Of a stretch of 11,284 bases of DNA, positions 5,695-11,284 are shown one piece after another (position 1 is the stretch's first letter; each line of letters starts with the position of its first letter). Both the position numbers and the translations under genes were made by a program. The notes beneath the pieces are model-generated. The model was not told where the DNA came from, did not search any database, and saw nothing but the letters and a program-made list of their open reading frames with translations. Location: positions 1 through 11,284 of the forward strand of contig SKLO01000465.1 of assembly GCA_007123195.1 (NCBI GenBank), given 5' to 3'. Origin of the DNA: Verrucomicrobiales bacterium. Lineage in GTDB: Bacteria > Verrucomicrobiota > Verrucomicrobiia > Verrucomicrobiales > SKLO01.

Positions 5695-7854
5695 TCAGGC
5701 GGCGCTGCTGCCCCCGCGTTGTTCGACGATTTCGGCGACGATGTTGGCCGGCACCTCGGCGAAGTGGCTCGGTTCCATGGAGTAGGAAGCACGGCCGCTG
5801 GACAGGGTGCGGATGGCGGTGGAGTAACCGAACATCTGCGCGAGGGGCACCTCGGCGTGGATGATGCAAAGGGCGTTGCGGGCGCTGATCGAGGCGATCT
5901 TGCCGCGGCGGCGATTGAGGTCGCCCATGATGTCGCCCTGGAACTGCTCCGGGGTGCTGCACTCGACGTCCATGATCGGTTCCATGAGGATGCACTTGGC
6001 CTTCTTGAAGGCGTCCTTCATGGCGAAGATGGCGGCCATCTTGAAGGCGTTCTCGTTGGAGTCGACCTCGTGGTAGGAGCCGTCGAGGATGTCGACATGG
6101 ACATCGACGACCTGGTAGCCGGCGATGATGCCGTTGAGCATGCTCTCCTCGAGGCCGCTCTTGACGGCGTTGATGTATTCCTTGGGAATGGCGCCGCCGA
6201 CAACCTTGTTTTCAATGGAGAGGCCCTTGCCGCGCTCGTTGGGGGCGACTTCGATGACCACGTGGCCGTATTGGCCGCGACCGCCGGACTGCTTGACCAG
6301 CTTGCCTTCGCCCGGAGCGTTGCGGGTGATGGTCTCGCGGTAGGCGATCTGGGGTTCGCCGGAATTGGCGTCGACGTTGAATTCCCGCATCAGGCGGTCG
6401 CGGATGATCTCCAGGTGGAGTTCGCCCATGCCCGAGATGATGGTCTGGGCGGTTTCCTCGTTGGTGCTGACCACGAAGGTCGGGTCCTCGTCGGACAGGC
6501 GCTGCAGGGCCTTGGCCATCTTTTCCTGGTCGGCCTTGGTCTTGGGCTCGATCGACATCGAGATGACCGGCTCGGGGAACGAGGGCGGCTCGAGCAGCAC
6601 GTCGAGGCCGTCGTCGCAGAAGGTGTCGCCGGTGCGCACGTCCTTGACACCGACGAGGGCGGCGATGTCGCCGGCGTAGCAGACGTCGATGTCGGTGTGC
6701 TGGCTGGCCTGGATCTGGATCAGGCGGCCGGCGCGCTCCTTGCGGCGGGTGCGCGGGTTGTAGATGGTGTCGCCCTTGCGGACGGTGCCGGAGTAGACGC
6801 GGAAGAACACCAGTTTGCCGACGAACTTGTCGCTCCAGAGTTTGAAGGCGAGGGCGCAGAACTTGGAGTTGTCGTTGGTGAAGATCTCGACCTTCTTCTC
6901 GGTGTCATCGGGATCGCTGGCCATGGTGGGCGGGATCTCGATCGGGCTGGGCAGGTAGTCGACAACGGCGTCGAGGAGGTATTGCACGCCCTTGTTCTTG
7001 AAGGCCGAACCGCCGGCGACCAGGATGATCTTGTTGGCGATGGTGGCGCGGCGCAGGGCGGCCTTGAGTTCCTGCAGGCTGATGGGTTGCTCTTCGAGGA
7101 ACTTGAGCCCGATCTCCTCGTCGAGGTCGACCATCTGGCCGACGAGATCCTCGTAGGCGGCATCGGCCAGGGCGCGCTGCTCGTCGGTGAGTTCGCAGAC
7201 CTCGTAGGTGGAGCCGAATTTGTCATCGTCCGAAAAGATGACGGCCTTCTTGTTGAGGACGTCGATCTGCCCTTTCAGCAGGTCCTCGGCGCCGATCGGG
7301 ATGAGGATCGGCCAGGCATTGGCGCCGAGCTTCTCGCGCATGTCGGTCAGCACGTTGTCGAAGTCGGCGCCGACACGGTCCATCTTGTTGACGAAGGCAA
7401 TGCGCGGCACGCGGTACTTGTCGGCCTGGCGCCAGACGGTCTCCGACTGGGGCTGGACGCCGGCAACTCCGCAGAAGACGATGATGGCGCCGTCGAGCAC
7501 GCGCAGGGAACGCTCCACCTCGGCGGTGAAGTCGACGTGGCCCGGGGTGTCGATGATGTTCACCCGCATTGGCTGGCCGGCGAAGGCCTTGTAGACGCCC
7601 TCTTCTTCAAGCTGCTTCCACGAGCAGGTGACCGCGGCCGAGGTGATGGTGATGCCGCGCTCTTTTTCCTGGGCCATCCAGTCGGTGGTGGCGGCGCCGT
7701 CATGGACCTCGCCAAGGCGGTGGACCATGCCGGTGTAGAACAGCACGCGCTCGGTGACGGTGGTCTTGCCGGCGTCAATATGGGCGGCGATGCCGATGTT
7801 GCGGGTGCGCTCGAGCGGAAACTGCCGGTCTGGTGAATTCGGGTTGTCGGACAT
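5695..7854 (-). CDS. fusA: Elongation factor G
   Basis: EF-G is the GTPase that moves tRNA and mRNA after peptide bond formation and, with RRF, recycles ribosomes. The 719-residue product shows the complete G domain: P-loop AHIDAGKTT (24-32), switch I ERGITITSAA (65-74), DTPGH with the catalytic His (102-106), and NKMD (156-159). Domain III carries SGMGELHLEI, domain IV GGRGQYGHVVIEV and the GGAIPKEYINAV tip, and domain V PLAQMFGYSTAIRTLSSGRASYSM. Near-identity to E. coli FusA in the QPQSETVWRQADKYRVPRIA stretch marks it as the canonical factor rather than a paralogue such as a tetracycline-protection protein. It lies 62 nt after rpsG and 70 nt before rpsJ. No Shine-Dalgarno motif precedes the ATG. 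Confidence 0.99.
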   Translation of the reverse strand: MSDNPNSPDRQFPLERTRNIGIAAHIDAGKTTVTERVLFYTGMVHRLGEVHDGAATTDWMAQEKERGITITSAAVTCSWKQLEEEGVYKAFAGQPMRVNIIDTPGHVDFTAEVERSLRVLDGAIIVFCGVAGVQPQSETVWRQADKYRVPRIAFVNKMDRVGADFDNVLTDMREKLGANAWPILIPIGAEDLLKGQIDVLNKKAVIFSDDDKFGSTYEVCELTDEQRALADAAYEDLVGQMVDLDEEIGLKFLEEQPISLQELKAALRRATIANKIILVAGGSAFKNKGVQYLLDAVVDYLPSPIEIPPTMASDPDDTEKKVEIFTNDNSKFCALAFKLWSDKFVGKLVFFRVYSGTVRKGDTIYNPRTRRKERAGRLIQIQASQHTDIDVCYAGDIAALVGVKDVRTGDTFCDDGLDVLLEPPSFPEPVISMSIEPKTKADQEKMAKALQRLSDEDPTFVVSTNEETAQTIISGMGELHLEIIRDRLMREFNVDANSGEPQIAYRETITRNAPGEGKLVKQSGGRGQYGHVVIEVAPNERGKGLSIENKVVGGAIPKEYINAVKSGLEESMLNGIIAGYQVVDVHVDILDGSYHEVDSNENAFKMAAIFAMKDAFKKAKCILMEPIMDVECSTPEQFQGDIMGDLNRRRGKIASISARNALCIIHAEVPLAQMFGYSTAIRTLSSGRASYSMEPSHFAEVPANIVAEIVEQRGGSSAA

Positions 7855-7916
7855 GGACTGAATAGAGCGTTGGGTGGTGGGTGGGCGGGCCGACGGGCCC
7901 CGGCCCGGGCGGCGTG

Positions 7917-8390
7917 TTACCAGCGGAAGTGGGCGAAGGCGCGGTTGGCCTGGGCCATCTTGTGCACGTCGTCCTTCTTGCGGACCGCACTGCCCTGGTT
8001 GGTGGCGGCGTCGCGGATCTCGTTGGACAGGGCCACATGCATCGGCACCCCGCGGCGGGCGCGGGCGGCGGTGATGATCCAGCGCATGGCCAGGCTCTCG
8101 GAGCGATCGATCGGCACCTCGAGCGGCACCTGGTAGGTGGCACCGCCAACCCGGCGGGACTTGACTTCCACGCGCGGTTTGGCGTTCTCGACGGCGCGAT
8201 TGACGACCTCCAGCGGATCCACCGCCTCGGTGCCCTCGTTGGCGCGGTCGATGGCGGCGTAGACGATGCGTTCGGCGGTGGATTTCTTACCGCTCTTCAT
8301 GACGCGGCTGATCAGCCGGGCGACCAGCTGGCTTTCGTAGCGGGCGTCGCGAGTGGTTGGTTTGGCGTAGACTCGTTTCCTGCGGGCCAT
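7917..8390 (-). CDS. rpsG: 30S ribosomal protein S7
   Basis: S7 starts assembly of the 30S head and contacts E-site tRNA; in E. coli it represses translation of the str operon by binding the rpsL-rpsG spacer. The 157-residue product has the family length and MARRKRVYAKPTTRDARYES at the start, then LISRVMKSGKKSTAERIVYA, NAKPRVEVKSRRVGGATYQV and the MRWIITAARARRG helix, ending in NRAFAHFRW. The gene begins only 35 nt after the T tract of an intrinsic terminator, leaving no room for a promoter of its own in the spacer. No Shine-Dalgarno motif is seen. Confidence 0.98.
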   Translation of the reverse strand: MARRKRVYAKPTTRDARYESQLVARLISRVMKSGKKSTAERIVYAAIDRANEGTEAVDPLEVVNRAVENAKPRVEVKSRRVGGATYQVPLEVPIDRSESLAMRWIITAARARRGVPMHVALSNEIRDAATNQGSAVRKKDDVHKMAQANRAFAHFRW

Positions 8391-8425
8391 GGTAGTAAAA
8401 GGTGGCGGGTGAGTGGCTGGTGGCG

Positions 8426-8455
8426 AAAAAAGGCGCGCGCCACGGGGCGCGCGCC
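8426..8455 (-). terminator. Intrinsic terminator or attenuator between rpsL and rpsG
   Basis: Two perfect 10-nt arms, each GGCGCGCGCC (8455-8446 and 8441-8432 on the minus strand), enclose a 4-nt loop and are followed immediately by six T (8431-8426). The structure starts 13 nt after the rpsL stop. On the plus strand no T tract follows the stem, so it acts only in the direction of the genes. This is the canonical shape of a Rho-independent terminator and the only one in the window. As rpsG, fusA and the S10 operon lie beyond it without an obvious promoter in the spacer, partial read-through or regulated attenuation is likely. Confidence 0.85.
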
Positions 8456-8468
8456 GGAAACCGGGATC

Positions 8469-8849
8469 TTACTTGTCGGACTTGGGCCGTTTGGCGCCGT
8501 ATTTGGAGCGGCCGCGGCGGCGTTTTTCGACGCCGAGACAGTCAAGCGAGCCGCGGACAATGTGGTAGCGGACACCGGGAAGGTCCTTCACCCGGCCGCC
8601 GCGGACCAGGACGATGGAGTGTTCCTGAAGGTTGTGGCCCTCGCCGCCGATGTAGGCGATGATCTCGTAGCCGTTGGTGAGGCGCACCTTGGCGACCTTG
8701 CGAAGAGCCGAGTTCGGCTTCTTCGGCGTGCGGGTCATGACCTGCAGGCAGACGCCCCGGCGTTGCGGGCAGCCGGCCAGCGCCGGTGATTTGGATTTCT
8801 CAACGGGCCTGTGGCGTCCGTGGCGGATCAGCTGGTTGATCGTCGGCAT
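8469..8849 (-). CDS. rpsL: 30S ribosomal protein S12
   Basis: S12 lies at the decoding centre and monitors codon-anticodon pairing. The 126-residue product has MPTINQLIRHGR at the N-terminus, GVCLQVMTRTPKKPNSALRK (32-51), SYIGGEGHNLQEHS-type IAYIGGEGHNLQEHSIVLVR and GGRVKDLPGVRYH with the Asp that RimO methylthiolates in many bacteria. Lys43 and the Lys of VKDLPG, the positions changed in classic streptomycin-resistant mutants, are both the wild-type residue. It is the first gene of the ribosomal cluster, behind a 387-nt non-coding region that probably holds its promoter, and is followed at once by an intrinsic terminator. No Shine-Dalgarno motif precedes the ATG. Confidence 0.98.
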   Translation of the reverse strand: MPTINQLIRHGRHRPVEKSKSPALAGCPQRRGVCLQVMTRTPKKPNSALRKVAKVRLTNGYEIIAYIGGEGHNLQEHSIVLVRGGRVKDLPGVRYHIVRGSLDCLGVEKRRRGRSKYGAKRPKSDK

Positions 8850-8853
8850 AAGA

Positions 8854-8925
8854 TTGATTCAGTCGGTCTGTCCGGGCGTGCCATAGGGGGTCGCCGAAAC
8901 AAATCAAGTGATTGACTTGAATCAA
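8854..8925 (-). repeat. Inverted repeats in the rpsL leader
   Basis: On the plus strand TTGATTCA (8854-8861) is the exact reverse complement of TGAATCAA (8918-8925). In a transcript the second arm would end 4 nt before the rpsL ATG. A second inverted pair, TCAAGT (8904-8909) and ACTTGA (8915-8920), overlaps the upstream arm, so the two stems could not form together. The arms are short and A+T-rich; function is inferred only from position. Confidence 0.45.
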
Positions 8926-9174
8926 ACTGCGCCTCTTTTCCGGAGCGCCCCCGATAGCATACCTTGTGTGGCCCCCTGAGGGACCGGAGACGGCTTGCGG
9001 CCGGCCTCCGAGCGGTAAGGAGCCGGTAAAGTAGGAGCCGCCCCGGCTTGTGCAAGTGGAATCTTCGACTTTTTCGCAGTTTCGGCACAAGGTCCGCTCC
9101 ACCCCCCGAAGTTGGCCCCAAGTCCGGGTCAGCGGGTCCCGGGCGCCGACCACGAAGGCGCCCCCGCCTGGAGG

Positions 9175-9197
9175 GCCGGGCAACCGCCTGGCCCGGC
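9175..9197 (-). other. Hairpin after the secreted propeller gene
   Basis: Arms GCCGGGC (9175-9181) and GCCCGGC (9191-9197) form 7 bp with a 9-nt loop, about 40 nt past the stop of the propeller gene. No T tract follows on the minus strand, so it is at best a weak or Rho-assisted end point for that transcript. Confidence 0.3.
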
Positions 9198-9236
9198 GGC
9201 ATCAGCGGGCTCCAGCCCCCCGGCGAGGCCGGCAGG

Positions 9237-11207
9237 TCAGCCCGGATCGACCACGTTGAACCCGACTGGTCGCAGCAGCCAGAGACCGCCGTCCCGACCG
9301 GCATCGCCGCGCTCGGGCGCGGTGAAGTCCGCCACCAGCAACCTGCCACTGGCGGGATCGTGGGCCAGGTCGAGAGGCGACGCCAGCCGGAGCGGGCGGC
9401 CTTCGGGGTCGAGCAATGGCTGGTGATCGAGCACCTGCGAGCCGCTTTCGTTGAAGCTGAAACTGTGCAAGCCGCGGGTCGCGGTGTAGAAGGCAAGGAT
9501 CAGCCGTCCGTCCAGCGGACCGGGTGTCAGGTATTCCACCGCACCATTGGCGCTTGGCCCGTCGATGCTCTCGAGATCGTAGATCAACAGGCCGGGGTCG
9601 AACCCGGGATCGGGACGGGTGCCCACCGGGTAGGCATCGATTTGCCAGGGATCATCTGCCTCGGTGGGGTTGCCCCCGAGCAGGATCCACTGGTCGCGGG
9701 CCGGGTTGGGATGGCCGTAGTGCGCGCCCTCGACCACCCGGATCAGCATTTCGGGCGGCCGGGCACTGAACCCACCGACCCCGTCACGGTAGGGCACCGG
9801 ATCGCCGGTGTCGTTCATGTTCACCCCGGCGTAGGCCTGGCCGTTGCGATGCCAGCAGACGGCGTAGACCTGCCGAACGCCGGTGGCGAACAGCCGCACC
9901 GGGTTTCCGGGCACGGACGGGTCGTAGGCACCGGCGGGTGCGGTGCGGACGTCAAGGGGCCGCCGCTCGGGTGCCAAGGCGGGGTGCTCCAGATCGACCG
10001 CCAGCACCGCCGCACTCAGGGGCGTCTCCTCCACGCCGTTCGACTTAAGCGCTCCCAGCATGGTCAGGGCACCCATCGACAAATACAGGCGACCGTCGGG
10101 ACCGATCACCGGGGACGACAGGGGGTGGTCGCCGGTGGGAAAACCTTCGATCCAGATCTCCTCCCGCCAGCTACCGCCGGGCTGAGGGGACAGGCGCGAC
10201 AGCCCGCCGGACCAATCGTTGGCCGCAGTGGACCGGCGCGGATGCCGGTCCCAGGTGAGCCACAGGGACGGCAGCGTCACGGCGGCCTGGTGGTCGGCGT
10301 CCCGGGGTTGCGGATGTTCCGGATCACCCGGCCGGGTGGCGGTCCCCGCATCGGTCCTAATACCGATGAATCGCCGTTCCGGATCATCGATCAGGGTCCG
10401 CGGCACGGCATCTCCGGGTGGCCGGTCGAGGTCGAGGCCAATCACCTTGCCGTCCCAGCTGCAAGCGATCACCATCCCGCCCGCCAGCGCCACCCCGGTG
10501 AGCCCGTCCATCGCCAGCACCCGCTCGGCTTCAAAGCGGAACGCACGCAGGCGTTCGGTCTCGCGATCGTCGGCCCCGGCGGTGGAGGCCGGACGATCGG
10601 TGGTGGTGAACCGACTGCGAAAGCGAACCGCCGGGGTGCCGTCCGCCGAGAGGAGTTCCGGCCCCACCTCCACCAGGTAATCGGTGCCGGGCTGCAGTGG
10701 AGACGTCACGGTGAGACTGATGACCCCGCCGAGATCACCGCCCACCAGGTATTCAACCGGTGGTTCGCCATCCGCGGCCGGCGGTGGATCGCCCGGGGCT
10801 GCCTGGCCACGCCCGTCAGCCGGCCCGGCCCGGCGCAGGCGGATGCTCGCCGGACTGATGCTGGCGGTATCAAAGCGATCGCTGAAATGGATCTGGATCA
10901 CCGGTTCCAGCGCCACGCCAACCCCGCCGTCCGCCGGGCGCACCGCCACCACCTCCAGCGCCACGCAGGCCGACCACGGCAACCATGCCACCCACAGCGC
11001 CAGCCAGACCCGTAGGGAACCCGGGGTTCCCCTCCGCAGCCCGGCCCCTCCCGCGCCCGAGAACGGCGCATCCCGGGGCGTCTCATCGGCCCATGCCCCG
11101 GGCCCGGCCTGGTGGGCGATGGCCCGCCGACCAGCGTGAACCGGTGGCCGGGCGGACCGGCGTCGTATTGGAGCACCGATTGGAGGGGCTGGATGGCGAT
11201 CAAACAT
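9237..11207 (-). CDS. Secreted Ig-like plus glucose/sorbosone-dehydrogenase-type propeller protein
   Basis: The 656-residue product looks like an exported sugar-dehydrogenase-type protein; its substrate is unknown. A hydrophobic segment (LRVWLALWVAWLPWSACVAL, 65-84) fits a signal peptide or anchor, but it follows about 62 Arg/Pro/Ala-rich residues. I found no ATG, GTG or TTG between the ATG at 11207 and that segment, so this start is kept with doubt. Residues 84-203 resemble a bacterial Ig-like domain (Big_5 type: VRPADGGVGVALEPVIQIHFS, 89-109 in part). Residues 225-650 resemble the GSDH beta-propeller: GDHPLSSPVIGPDGRLYLSMG (359-379 in part), ATGVRQVYAVCWHRNGQAY (441-459), GAHYGHPNPAR (494-504). 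His361 aligns by motif with the catalytic His of soluble PQQ glucose dehydrogenase; the Arg-Asn pair of that enzyme is Arg-Gln here (445-446), so activity is uncertain. It is separated from rpsL by 387 nt and shows no functional link to it. Confidence 0.8.
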   Translation of the reverse strand: MFDRHPAPPIGAPIRRRSARPPVHAGRRAIAHQAGPGAWADETPRDAPFSGAGGAGLRRGTPGSLRVWLALWVAWLPWSACVALEVVAVRPADGGVGVALEPVIQIHFSDRFDTASISPASIRLRRAGPADGRGQAAPGDPPPAADGEPPVEYLVGGDLGGVISLTVTSPLQPGTDYLVEVGPELLSADGTPAVRFRSRFTTTDRPASTAGADDRETERLRAFRFEAERVLAMDGLTGVALAGGMVIACSWDGKVIGLDLDRPPGDAVPRTLIDDPERRFIGIRTDAGTATRPGDPEHPQPRDADHQAAVTLPSLWLTWDRHPRRSTAANDWSGGLSRLSPQPGGSWREEIWIEGFPTGDHPLSSPVIGPDGRLYLSMGALTMLGALKSNGVEETPLSAAVLAVDLEHPALAPERRPLDVRTAPAGAYDPSVPGNPVRLFATGVRQVYAVCWHRNGQAYAGVNMNDTGDPVPYRDGVGGFSARPPEMLIRVVEGAHYGHPNPARDQWILLGGNPTEADDPWQIDAYPVGTRPDPGFDPGLLIYDLESIDGPSANGAVEYLTPGPLDGRLILAFYTATRGLHSFSFNESGSQVLDHQPLLDPEGRPLRLASPLDLAHDPASGRLLVADFTAPERGDAGRDGGLWLLRPVGFNVVDPG

Positions 11208-11284
11208 GTTGGCAGGCGATACGCCGGGCGCAGAGGCGTCTTTTCATGCATGCCACCGGTCGGCCGCCGATTTTTATGCCGTCC
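11208..11284 (-). other. Upstream flank of the propeller gene
   Basis: These 77 nt precede the chosen ATG of the propeller gene. A short A-rich patch occurs near 11270-11275, but no -35/-10 pair or Shine-Dalgarno motif can be supported within the window. Confidence 0.3.

Larger units (their letters stand above)
8850..9236 (-). promoter_or_regulatory. 387-nt non-coding region upstream of rpsL, probable promoter and leader
   Basis: No frame here resembles a protein; short open frames crossing it are out-of-frame extensions of neighbours. The part next to rpsL has a conspicuous A+T-rich island (about 8897-8936) in otherwise GC-rich DNA. Sigma-70-like candidates on the minus strand are TTGATT (8907-8902), 16 nt, TATGGC (8885-8880), and further up TTGCAC (9055-9050), 16 nt, TACTTT (9033-9028); a TATGCT (8961-8956) lacks a -35 partner. 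None is a strong match, so the region as a whole is better supported than any single box. The part at 9121-9236 next to the upstream gene is GC-rich and holds one hairpin without a T tract. Confidence 0.55.

Noticed and set aside
5617..7836. A 739-codon open frame on the plus strand opposite fusA
   Set aside because: It is the antisense of a clear EF-G gene. Long antisense frames are expected in GC-rich genes, and its product is a low-complexity run of Val, Gly, Asp, Leu and Ala with no recognisable motif.
8828..9496. Minus-strand open frames of 127 and 222 codons between rpsL and the propeller gene
   Set aside because: They overlap the propeller gene or rpsL in another frame and their products show no domain or motif.
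9048..11015. A 655-codon open frame on the plus strand opposite the propeller gene
   Set aside because: The minus-strand frame has a signal segment, a domain order and family motifs; the plus-strand frame has none and crosses the non-coding region upstream of rpsL.
1..11284. CRISPR arrays, tRNA or rRNA genes, insertion sequences
   Set aside because: No regularly spaced repeats, no cloverleaf or rRNA-like stretch and no transposase frame were seen on either strand.

Overview
This window is a bacterial translation-gene cluster of high G+C content. Every gene I can support reads on the minus strand, so transcription runs from high to low coordinates. The order of transcription is: secreted beta-propeller protein, a 387-nt non-coding region, rpsL (S12), rpsG (S7), fusA (EF-G), rpsJ (S10), rplC (L3), rplD (L4), rplW (L23), rplB (L2), rpsS (S19), an unrecognised secreted coiled-coil protein, rplV (L22) and rpsC (S3, running off the left edge). 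This is the str operon joined directly to the S10 operon with no tuf gene between fusA and rpsJ. The same rpsL-rpsG-fusA-rpsJ block occurs in Chlamydia. Together with the upstream neighbour (an Ig-like domain fused to a glucose/sorbosone-dehydrogenase-type propeller) this makes a member of the PVC superphylum, most likely Verrucomicrobiota, my best guess. That is inference, not proof.

Region 11284-9237 holds an exported 656-residue protein unrelated to translation. Region 9236-8850 has no gene. It contains an A+T-rich island with nested repeats just upstream of rpsL, which is the likely promoter and leader of the ribosomal cluster. Region 8849-5316 is the str block plus rpsJ. A textbook-shaped intrinsic terminator (10-bp GC stem, 4-nt loop, six T) stands between rpsL and rpsG, so everything downstream appears to depend on read-through or on a promoter inside rpsL. 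Region 5226-1 is the S10 operon in canonical order, except for a 280-codon insertion between rpsS and rplV.

The ribosomal proteins look intact and functional. They build the 30S decoding region (S12, S3), the 30S head (S7, S10, S19), the 50S peptidyl-transferase support (L2, L3) and the exit tunnel (L4, L22, L23), while EF-G drives translocation. Departures from the family norm are long opposite-charge tails on the adjacent genes rplV (acidic) and rpsC (Gly/Arg-rich), an almost complete lack of Shine-Dalgarno sequences (2 of 13 genes), and the embedded secreted coiled-coil gene. The last is the best candidate here for something undescribed.
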